A stretch of 5,387 nucleotides of DNA, taken from positions 1 to 5,387 of the forward strand of contig JASLFM010000112.1 in the NCBI GenBank assembly GCA_030150585.1. The letters run 5' to 3'. The translations under genes were made by a program, and so were the position numbers. The stretch is from Acidovorax sp. Its GTDB lineage: Bacteria > Pseudomonadota > Gammaproteobacteria > Burkholderiales > Burkholderiaceae_C. Below are positions 1 through 5,052 of this stretch, piece after piece (positions within the stretch are counted from its first letter, which is position 1; every line of letters starts with the position of its first letter). A model generated the notes under the pieces. It ran no database searches. It was not told the DNA's origin and was given only the letters and a program-made list of their open reading frames with translations.

Positions 1-249
1 CAGCGAGCCCAGGCTGTCGCGGTGAAGGATGGCCCCCTCGAACAGATAGCTCACCGTCGCCAGCCCAATATGGGGGTGCGGGCGCACGTCGTGCTCGTCC
101 TGCGGGTGCACGGTCACGGGGCCGAAATGGTCGAAGAATAAAAATGGCCCCACGGCCTGCCGTGCCATGGCGGGCAGCACGCGGCGCACGGTGAAACCGC
201 CGCCCAGGTCTTTGGCGTGGCCCGAAAGCGTCAGGAGGGTATCGTTCAC
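1..249 (-). CDS. Pirin family protein, N-terminal part (runs off the left edge)
   Basis: The first 83 codons of a pirin-family bicupin protein are present; the rest lies beyond base 1. Pirins are cytosolic or nuclear cupins that bind one metal, usually iron. Some have quercetin 2,3-dioxygenase activity, but most have no known substrate. The translation shows the pirin N-terminal signature: FFDHFGPV (about residues 38-45), RPHPHIGLATVSYLFEG (56-72) and HRDSLGSL (76-83). His58 and His60 correspond to the first two metal ligands; the third His and the Glu would lie outside the window. The start is a GTG overlapping the osmC stop by four bases (GTGA), with GGAG eight bases upstream and no usable in-frame ATG nearby. 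It is the fourth gene of the minus-strand operon and belongs to a different pirin subgroup from the gene at 1206-1907. Family assignment is secure; the substrate is unknown. Confidence 0.9.
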   Translation of the reverse strand, partial: MNDTLLTLSGHAKDLGGGFTVRRVLPAMARQAVGPFLFFDHFGPVTVHPQDEHDVRPHPHIGLATVSYLFEGAILHRDSLGSL

Positions 250-653
250 GGCATGCGCTCCACGGAAGTGCTGATCTCGGTCGTCACGGTGGTCATGAGC
301 TTGTGCACGGGGCACTTGTGCGCCACGGCCTCCAGCTCGGCGATCTGCGCGTCGGTCAGATCGCCGCTGATCTGCAGCCGCGCCGCCAGACGGTAGGTGC
401 CGCTGCGCTCGGCAGAGGCGTCGCGCTCGATTACCGTCTGCACGTCTTGCACAGGCAGGCCCTTGCGGCGCGCATACCACAGCACGGTGAGCGCCTTGCA
501 GGCGCCCAGCGCCGCATCGTACAGGTCGTGCGGGTTGGGGCCCGTGTCGCCGCCGCCCTCCTCCAGCGTGCCATCGGCCACCAGCTCGTGGCCGCGGATG
601 GTGATGGCCTGGGCCATGGGAGCGCCAGGGATGCGCCGCAGTTCGATTGCCAT
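246..653 (-). CDS. OsmC family protein (thiol peroxidase-like)
   Basis: A complete 135-aa protein of the OsmC/Ohr superfamily. Characterised members reduce organic hydroperoxides in the cytoplasm with a pair of reactive cysteines. The two expected cysteines are visible: Cys52 in the segment GACKALTVLWYARRKGLP at the start of the central helix, and Cys114 in HKCPVHKLM near the C-terminus. The conserved PNPHDLYDAALGAC entry to that helix is also present. Length is normal for the family. The sequence looks closer to the general OsmC/YhfA group than to classical Ohr, so peroxidase activity is likely but unproven. The ATG is preceded by AAAGGAGA with eight bases after GGAG, a strong ribosome binding site. 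It lies 80 bp downstream of the doxX-like gene and overlaps the next pirin by four bases, which suggests translational coupling. Confidence 0.93.
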   Translation of the reverse strand: MAIELRRIPGAPMAQAITIRGHELVADGTLEEGGGDTGPNPHDLYDAALGACKALTVLWYARRKGLPVQDVQTVIERDASAERSGTYRLAARLQISGDLTDAQIAELEAVAHKCPVHKLMTTVTTEISTSVERMP

Positions 654-689
654 GGGTGTCTCTCCTTTGCTGTCTCAATGTAGCGCGAA

Positions 690-709
690 CCGGTGCCCCG
701 AGGCACCGG
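690..709 (-). other. Hairpin in the doxX-osmC gap
   Basis: An eight-base perfect inverted repeat, CCGGTGCC / GGCACCGG, encloses a four-base loop. It lies in the 80-bp gap between the doxX-like stop (734) and the osmC start (653). On the minus strand it is followed by TTCGCGCT, not a run of T, so it does not look like a full intrinsic terminator. It could be an mRNA processing or stabilising stem, or a weak attenuator that lowers expression of the last two genes. The repeat is seen directly; its function is inferred. Confidence 0.4.
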
Positions 710-733
710 CCGGGAATCCTTGAATTCCTTCAA

Positions 734-1147
734 TCAGCGGGCAGCGCGCGTGCCGTCCACGCTCCAGGCGCCGGCGCCGAAGGCGGCAAAGGCCAGCAGG
801 CCGCCCACCACTGCAATGTTCTTGAAGAACATGAGCTGCTGCACCATCTGCTGCGCCTCGGGCACGGCCCAATAGGCATGGAAGATGAAGCTGGCCACAA
901 GCGTGAACACGGCCAGCGCCAGCGCCGCGAAGCGCGTGCCAAAGCCCAGCAGCAGCGCCAGGCCGCCCACCAACTCGATCACCAGGCCGACAGCCACACT
1001 CACGGTGGGCAGGGGCATGCCCATTGCCGTGGCATAACCCACGGTACCGGCAAAGCCGGTGATCTTGCCAAAGCCCGCAGGCACGAACAGCACGGCGATG
1101 AGGACCCGGCCAATGAGGGACAGTGGGTTTTGCAGGGAAGCAAACAT
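734..1147 (-). CDS. DoxX family inner-membrane protein
   Basis: A complete 137-aa hydrophobic protein of the DoxX family. Four membrane segments can be read at about residues 9-25, 48-69, 73-91 and 107-125. Family landmarks are the first helix LIGRVLIAVLFVPAGFGKI with the AGxxK motif, the ELVGGLALLLGFGTR segment, and FIFHAYW followed by MFFKNIAVVGGLL before and in the last helix. Biochemical roles of DoxX proteins are poorly defined. In mycobacteria a DoxX protein forms a membrane oxidoreductase complex with superoxide dismutase and a sulfurtransferase, and the archaeal namesake is linked to thiosulfate:quinone oxidoreductase. Neither activity can be assigned here. AAGGAG lies eight bases upstream of the ATG. 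The gap to the upstream pirin is 58 bp with no terminator, so the two are probably co-transcribed. Context with pirins and OsmC suggests a redox-stress or detoxification role. Confidence 0.92.
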   Translation of the reverse strand: MFASLQNPLSLIGRVLIAVLFVPAGFGKITGFAGTVGYATAMGMPLPTVSVAVGLVIELVGGLALLLGFGTRFAALALAVFTLVASFIFHAYWAVPEAQQMVQQLMFFKNIAVVGGLLAFAAFGAGAWSVDGTRAAR

Positions 1148-1205
1148 GGAAGAACTCCTTGGGATGAAATGAAAAGAAAGGGACGGAAATCGGCTGAAAA
1201 ATCAA

Positions 1206-1907
1206 TCAAGGGGCCAAGTCGAACACCAGCACCTCGGCATCGCTGCCGTGGGCCAGGTTCACCTCGGGCTCGCCATCGAGCAGCGCCGCATCGCCGCCGC
1301 GAAGGCTTTCGCCATTCACCGTCAGCGCGCCGCGCACCAGGTGCACGTAGGCCTTGCGGCCGGGAGCGATGGCCACGCGGGCCGTTTCGGCGCCATCGAA
1401 CAGGCCCGCGTAGAGCGTGGCGTCTGCATGGATGGTCACCGAACCATCAGCGCCGTCGGGCGAGGCCACGCGGCGCAGCCGGCCGCGCTTTTCGGCATCG
1501 GCGAAGCGCTTTTGCTCGTAGCTGGGGGCGATGCCGCGCACGTTGGGCTCGATCCAGATCTGCAGAAAGTGCGTGGTCTGGCCCTCGGCATGGTTGAACT
1601 CGCTGTGCATCACGCCGCTGCCCGCGCTCATGCGCTGCACATCGCCGGGCGGGATACCCACGATGTTGCCCATGCTGTCCTTGTGGGCGAGTTCGCCCGA
1701 CAGCACGTAGCTGATGATCTCCATATCGCGGTGGCCGTGCGTGCCGAAGCCGGTGCCGGGCGCGATGCGGTCCTCGTTGATGACGCGCAGGTTGCCCCAG
1801 CCCATGTGGCGCGGGTCGTAGTAGCCCGCAAACGAGAAGCTGTGGTGCGAGTTGAGCCAGCCATGGTCGGCATGGCCTCGGTCTTGGGATTTGCGCAGAG
1901 TCAGCAT
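1206..1907 (-). CDS. Pirin family protein, YhhW-type (quercetinase-like bicupin)
   Basis: A complete 233-aa pirin closely resembling the E. coli YhhW group, whose members are about 230 aa and show quercetin 2,3-dioxygenase activity in vitro. The N-terminal cupin carries RGHADHGWLNSHHSFSF (10-26), YYDPRHMGWGNLRVINEDR (29-47) and GTHGHRDMEIISYVLSGEL (56-72), followed by KDSMGN (76-81) and QRMSAGSGVMHSEFN (91-105). The four metal ligands are all present: His57, His59, His101 and Glu103, at the positions known for the family. The C-terminal cupin (about 150-233) is more variable and has no metal site, as usual. The reading frame is open upstream to 1982, but the ATG at 1907 is chosen because AAGGAG lies seven bases before it and homologues begin MxxLRK. 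It is the first gene of the minus-strand operon and diverges from lysR. The physiological substrate is unknown. Confidence 0.94.
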   Translation of the reverse strand: MLTLRKSQDRGHADHGWLNSHHSFSFAGYYDPRHMGWGNLRVINEDRIAPGTGFGTHGHRDMEIISYVLSGELAHKDSMGNIVGIPPGDVQRMSAGSGVMHSEFNHAEGQTTHFLQIWIEPNVRGIAPSYEQKRFADAEKRGRLRRVASPDGADGSVTIHADATLYAGLFDGAETARVAIAPGRKAYVHLVRGALTVNGESLRGGDAALLDGEPEVNLAHGSDAEVLVFDLAP

Positions 1908-1931
1908 GGTGGTGCTCCTTTCAATGACTCC

Positions 1932-1937
1932 ACTGTA
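1932..1937 (-). promoter_or_regulatory. Candidate -10 box of the pirin-doxX-osmC-pirin operon
   Basis: Read on the minus strand, TACAGT matches TATAAT at four of six bases. It lies 24 bp upstream of the pirin ATG, leaving room for a short leader and the AAGGAG site. No good -35 hexamer exists 16-18 bp further upstream, as is common for activator-dependent promoters. The predicted start point is near 1925. Support comes mainly from the spacing to the inverted repeat at 1981-1997; otherwise the box could be chance. Confidence 0.4.
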
Positions 1938-1970
1938 GGAGCCGGGGCCTGTTTCGGGGGGCAGCCGCAT

Positions 1971-1981
1971 TGATGGCATCA
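1971..1981. repeat. Short palindrome next to the LysR-type site
   Basis: TGATG-G-CATCA is a perfect inverted repeat with five-base arms and a one-base centre. It abuts and shares one base with the larger repeat at 1981-1997, on the side facing the pirin operon. It could be part of an extended regulator footprint, but short palindromes of this size arise by chance. Confidence 0.3.
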
Positions 1982-1997
1982 TTCAAAAACTTTGAAT
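1981..1997. promoter_or_regulatory. Predicted LysR-family operator (T-N11-A box)
   Basis: ATTCAAA-AAC-TTTGAAT is a perfect inverted repeat with seven-base arms and a three-base centre. Within it, T1983 and A1995 are 11 bases apart and symmetric about the centre, which is the classical LysR-type T-N11-A recognition motif. The site is an AT-rich island in GC-rich DNA and lies between the divergent pirin operon and lysR. Its centre (1989) is about 64 bp upstream of the start point predicted for the operon, the usual distance for a LysR recognition site. It is 15 bp upstream of the ATG preferred here for lysR, so it could also mediate autorepression. The repeat and spacing are seen; binding is inferred. 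Confidence 0.65.
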
Positions 1998-2011
1998 TAC
2001 CTCCTGCCGCC

Positions 2012-2947
2012 ATGCCCTACGCCCGCGACGTACTCACCCCCGACGCCCTGGCCATGCTCGACGCCATCGCCAAGGCCGGCAGCTTCGCCGCGGCGGCCCG
2101 CGAACTGGGCCTCGTGCCCAGCGCGCTGACCTACCGCGTGCGCCAGATCGAGGACGCACTGGACGTGCTGCTGTTCGACCGCAGCGCGCGCCAGGCCCGG
2201 CCCACGCAGGCGGGCGCTGAGCTGCTGCGCGAGGGCGCGCGCCTGCTGGAGGACCTGGACGCCGTCGCCCACCGCGTACGGCGCGTGGCCACGGGCTGGG
2301 AGCCGCAGCTCACGGTGGCGTCCGACGGACTCATCTCACGCACCACGCTGCTCGAACTCGTCGAGGCGTTCTACGCGCTCTCGCCGCCCACCCGGCTCAA
2401 GCTGCGCGACGGAATCCTGACTGGCACGCTGGAGGCGCTGACCTCGGGCCGCGCGGACCTCGCCATCGGCGTGGCCGTGAATGCCAGCAACGTGAGCGGC
2501 CTGCAGGCCCGCGTGCTCGGCGACACGCTGTTCGTCTTCGTGGTCGCGCCCCACCATCCGTTGGCCCAGGCGGCCGAGCCCATCACCGACGCGCAACTAC
2601 TGCAGCACCGCGCCGTGGCCGTGGCCGATTCGGCCCAGCGTGGCGGCGCCACCATGGGCCTGCTGGGCGGGCAGGACGTGCTCACCGTGGACACCATGCA
2701 GGCCAAGATCCAGGCGCAGTTGCGCGGCCTGGGCTGCGGCTTCCTGCCCGAGCCCATGGTGCGGCCCTACGTGGAGGCGGGCCACCTCGTGGTGCGCCGT
2801 GTGGCACGCGCCGAACGCGTCGTGCGCTTGCACTACGCATGGGGCGGGCCGAGCCGCGCGGCGCCGGGCCGCGCGCTGCAGTGGTGGCTCGACCAGCTCG
2901 GCAGCACGGCCACGCGCCGTGCGCTCATCGAAAACCACCATTTCTGA
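2012..2947 (+). CDS. LysR family transcriptional regulator
   Basis: A 311-aa LysR-type DNA-binding regulator, probably a tetramer controlling the divergent pirin operon. The N-terminal winged helix-turn-helix spans about residues 8-68 (TPDALAMLDAIAKAGSF, then AAAARELGLVPSALTYRVRQIEDAL, then LLFDRSAR and TQAGAELL). A linker helix follows, then a periplasmic-binding-protein-like effector domain from about 95 to 295, ending with the typical GLGCGFLPEPMVRPYVEAGHLV segment. The only cysteine is Cys242, so an OxyR-type disulfide switch is excluded; a small-molecule effector is more likely. Two starts are possible. The ATG at 1973 gives 324 aa and has only a distant G-run upstream; its extra codons are AT-rich and rare here (including TTA) and coincide with the inverted repeat. 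The ATG at 2012 gives the usual family length but lacks a Shine-Dalgarno sequence. I prefer 2012 with moderate confidence. Confidence 0.93.
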   Translation: MPYARDVLTPDALAMLDAIAKAGSFAAAARELGLVPSALTYRVRQIEDALDVLLFDRSARQARPTQAGAELLREGARLLEDLDAVAHRVRRVATGWEPQLTVASDGLISRTTLLELVEAFYALSPPTRLKLRDGILTGTLEALTSGRADLAIGVAVNASNVSGLQARVLGDTLFVFVVAPHHPLAQAAEPITDAQLLQHRAVAVADSAQRGGATMGLLGGQDVLTVDTMQAKIQAQLRGLGCGFLPEPMVRPYVEAGHLVVRRVARAERVVRLHYAWGGPSRAAPGRALQWWLDQLGSTATRRALIENHHF

Positions 2948-3043
2948 TCCAGGGCGTGTTTTCACGCGTCCGGGGAGCGCCATGCGCGTGTAGAGTGGTT
3001 GCTGTCCTTCAAACGCATCCACCTCGATAACGAAAGGCCTGCC
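2948..3043 (+). promoter_or_regulatory. lysR-oxidoreductase gap, possible promoter
   Basis: This 96-bp gap is the only clear break on the plus strand and is where a promoter for the oxidoreductase-gluQ-trmB unit would be expected. TAGAGT (2991-2996) matches the -10 consensus at four of six bases, but no good -35 lies at the right distance. A five-base stem GCGTG / CACGC with a TTTT loop (2954-2967) is too short and lacks a T-tract, so I do not call a terminator. Read-through from lysR remains possible. Confidence 0.3.
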
Positions 3044-4135
3044 ATGACCGATCCCGCCCCCCGCTCCCGCACCCGGCTGCGAAGCTCCGCAGCCGCCGCG
3101 CCGCGCCGCTTCGCCATCGTCGGCGCCGGCATGGCGGGCGTGGCCTGCGCGCGCACGCTCGTGCAAGCCGGCCACGAGGTCATGGTGTTCGAGCGCGAGG
3201 CGCAGCCGGGCGGCCGCATGGCCACGCATGCCTCCTCGTTCGGCAGCTTCGACGCAGGCGCCCAGTACTTCACGGTGCGCGACAGCCGCTTCGAGCGCGC
3301 GCTGCAGACCGTGCCGGGCCAGTACCGCCCCTGGAGTGCCTCCACCGTGCGCGTGCTCGACGCCGCGGGCCGCGTGGCCGCTGCCGCGCCGCCTCCGCGC
3401 GAGCCGCACTGGGTCGCGCAGCCCGGCATGCAGTCGCTCGTCGGCACCTGGGCCGCTCCGCTCGCACAAGCCGGCCGCCTGCACGCGAGCACGCGCGTGA
3501 CCCGCCTCGAACGCGACCGGCTTCACCCCCTGGCCTGGCAACTCGACTGCGAAGCCGAAGGCGGCAGCCGCCAGGTGCATGCGGGCTTCGATGCCGTCCT
3601 CTTCGCGCAGCCCGCGCCCCAGGTGCGCGCGCTGCTCGCGGCCTCGGACGTGGCGAGCGCACTCGACACACCACTGTCCAGTGTCTCCATCGCACCCTGC
3701 TGGACGCTGATGCTCGCCTTTCCCCAGGCCGCGCAGCCCGGCCTGACCACGCTGGGCCCGCAATGGAACGCCGCGCGCAGCACCCACCACCGCATCGCCT
3801 GGCTGGCGCGCGAATCGTCCAAGCCCGGGCGCAGCCAGATCGAACGGTGGACCGTACAGGCCAGCCCTGCCTGGTCGCAAGAGCACCTCGCAGACGACCC
3901 GCAGCGCGTGCAGGCCAAGCTGCGCCGCGCATTCTCGGAAGTGACCGGCATCCATGCCGAGCCCGCATGGAGCGACGTGCGGCGCTGGCACCACGCCCAG
4001 ACCACCGAGGCGCTCGGCCGCAGCCACCTGTGGGACGGCGCATCGGGCCTGGGTGCCTGCGGCGACTGGTGCCTGGGCCACCGGGTGGAGGATGCGTTCG
4101 TTTCGGGCCTGGAACTGGCCCTGGCCGTCGCTTGA
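3044..4135 (+). CDS. FAD-dependent oxidoreductase (renalase-like amine oxidase family)
   Basis: A 363-aa soluble flavoprotein with an N-terminal Rossmann fold. The FAD-binding motif is VGAGMAGVACARTLVQAG (about 26-43), with the ribose-binding acid Glu50 at the end of the second strand and the GGRMATH motif at 56-62. It is followed by FDAGAQYFTVRD (69-80), typical of the renalase-like group of NAD(P)/FAD-dependent oxidoreductases. The C-terminal second FAD motif is seen as ACGDWCLGHRVEDAFVSGLELA (about 338-359). The reaction and substrate are unknown; many bacterial members are annotated only as NAD/FAD-binding proteins. A roughly 20-residue basic and alanine-rich N-terminal tail precedes the first strand; it is not a convincing signal peptide. 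The ATG at 3044 is chosen because AAAGG lies six bases upstream, although the frame is open back to 2999. Its TGA overlaps the proposed gluQ start (TTGA). Confidence 0.9.
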   Translation: MTDPAPRSRTRLRSSAAAAPRRFAIVGAGMAGVACARTLVQAGHEVMVFEREAQPGGRMATHASSFGSFDAGAQYFTVRDSRFERALQTVPGQYRPWSASTVRVLDAAGRVAAAAPPPREPHWVAQPGMQSLVGTWAAPLAQAGRLHASTRVTRLERDRLHPLAWQLDCEAEGGSRQVHAGFDAVLFAQPAPQVRALLAASDVASALDTPLSSVSIAPCWTLMLAFPQAAQPGLTTLGPQWNAARSTHHRIAWLARESSKPGRSQIERWTVQASPAWSQEHLADDPQRVQAKLRRAFSEVTGIHAEPAWSDVRRWHHAQTTEALGRSHLWDGASGLGACGDWCLGHRVEDAFVSGLELALAVA

Positions 4136-5052
4136 GCCTGGGCTTGAATTACATCGGCCGGTTCGCCCCCTCACCCACCGGGCCGCTCCACGCGGGCTCA
4201 CTCGTGGCCGCGCTGGCGAGCTGGCTCGACGCGCGCGCCCATGGTGGACAGTGGCTCGTGCGCATCGAGGATGTGGATGCGCCGCGCTGCGCACCGGGCG
4301 CCGATGCGCTCATCCTCTCCCAGCTGGCTGCCTGCGGCCTGCACCCCGATGCACCGCCGCTGTGGCAGTCCACCCGGGGCGCGCCGTACCAACAGGCGCT
4401 GGAGCGGCTGCAGGCAGCGGGCTGGGCCTACCCTTGCGCCTGTACACGCAAAGAGATCGAGGCCGCCTGGAGCGCCCAAGGCCTGGCCCACGAGCGCCAC
4501 GTGGAACGGCCCTACCCCGGCACCTGCCGCGCGGGCTTGCGCGGGCGCCCGGCCCGCGCCTGGCGCTTCAACGCCACGGACTACCAGGCGCACTCGATGC
4601 CAGGCAGCGAGCTCCGCTGGCACGACCGCAGGCTCGGCCCCCAGCGCCAGGACGTGGCCCGCACCGTGGGTGACTTCGTGCTGCGGCGCGCCGACGGGCT
4701 CTGGGCCTACCAACTGGCCGTAGTGGTGGACGATGCCGACCAGGGTATCACCCACGTCGTGCGGGGCGAAGACCTGGCGGACAATACGCCCCGCCAGATC
4801 CTGCTGCAGCGTGCACTGGATGTGGCCACGCCCCGCTACCTGCACACCCCCCTGGTGCGCTCGGCCGATGGCGAGAAACTCTCCAAGCAGCACGGCGCCC
4901 CGGCCCTGGATCTGCGCGACCCCTTGCTTGCCCTGCAGGCGGCCGCGCAGGTGCTGGGCCTGCCCCCGGCACGGCCAGGCAGCCAATCGGTGAGCGATGC
5001 GCTCACCGCCTGGGTCAAGGCCTGGGCGCATATTTACAATCTGTCACTGTGA
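4132..5052 (+). CDS. gluQ: Glutamyl-Q tRNA(Asp) synthetase
   Basis: A 306-aa class I synthetase-like enzyme that activates glutamate with ATP and attaches it to queuosine at position 34 of tRNA(Asp). It resembles the catalytic half of glutamyl-tRNA synthetase and lacks the anticodon-binding domain, matching the family length near 300. Visible motifs are YIGRFAPSPTGPLHAGSL (7-24, with the HIGH-like HAGS), RIEDVDAPR (about 44-52), the zinc-site residues Cys102, Cys104, Tyr128 and Cys132 (CAC and YPGTC), LAVVVDDADQGITHVVRGEDL and the KMSKS-like KLSKQ (249-253). No in-frame ATG exists near the true N-terminus. The best starts are TTG at 4132, overlapping the upstream stop as TTGA, or TTG at 4144, with a weak GAG seven bases upstream. 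The open frame extends to 3763 but that part is inside the oxidoreductase gene. Its stop overlaps trmB by four bases. Confidence 0.95.
   Translation: MSLGLNYIGRFAPSPTGPLHAGSLVAALASWLDARAHGGQWLVRIEDVDAPRCAPGADALILSQLAACGLHPDAPPLWQSTRGAPYQQALERLQAAGWAYPCACTRKEIEAAWSAQGLAHERHVERPYPGTCRAGLRGRPARAWRFNATDYQAHSMPGSELRWHDRRLGPQRQDVARTVGDFVLRRADGLWAYQLAVVVDDADQGITHVVRGEDLADNTPRQILLQRALDVATPRYLHTPLVRSADGEKLSKQHGAPALDLRDPLLALQAAAQVLGLPPARPGSQSVSDALTAWVKAWAHIYNLSL

Larger units (their letters stand above)
1970..1997 (+). promoter_or_regulatory. Possible lysR promoter overlapping the operator
   Basis: On the plus strand, TTGATG (1970-1975) and TTGAAT (1992-1997) each match the -35 and -10 consensus at four of six positions, with a 16-bp spacer. 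Transcription would begin near 2004, only a few bases before the ATG at 2012, which would fit the lack of a Shine-Dalgarno sequence there. Full overlap with the inverted repeat would give negative autoregulation. The match is weak and this is a suggestion only. Confidence 0.25.

Noticed and set aside
1046..1060. Inverted repeat ACCGGC-AAA-GCCGGT
   Set aside because: It lies inside the doxX-like coding sequence and encodes conserved family residues (FGKI region). It is likely a by-product of GC-rich codons.
647..1597. 316-codon plus-strand open frame
   Set aside because: It is antisense to the doxX-like and pirin genes and has a His/Arg/Gln-rich translation without family motifs.
1928..1941. 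CTCC-N6-GGAG inverted repeat as the LysR site
   Set aside because: The arms are only four bases, it lacks a symmetric T-N11-A, and it is much weaker than the repeat at 1981-1997.
1248..1973. 241-codon plus-strand open frame opposite the YhhW-type pirin
   Set aside because: It is a mirror of a strongly supported gene with all metal ligands, and shows no domain of its own.
1908..1982. 25-residue N-terminal extension of the YhhW-type pirin
   Set aside because: AAGGAG lies seven bases before the ATG at 1907 and homologues begin there. The extension would also run through the regulatory region.
2954..2967. Hairpin GCGTG-TTTT-CACGC after the lysR stop as a terminator
   Set aside because: The stem is only five bases and no T-run follows, so intrinsic termination is not supported.
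3763..4131. Upstream in-frame extension of gluQ
   Set aside because: It lies within the oxidoreductase gene in another frame, and its translation is basic and low-complexity. GluQ homology begins only at YIGRFAPSPTG.
2597..4294. 565-codon open frame on the minus strand opposite lysR and the oxidoreductase
   Set aside because: It is antisense to two well-supported genes, has low-complexity Arg/Ala/Gly/His-rich translation and no recognisable domain. Long antisense frames are expected in GC-rich coding DNA.
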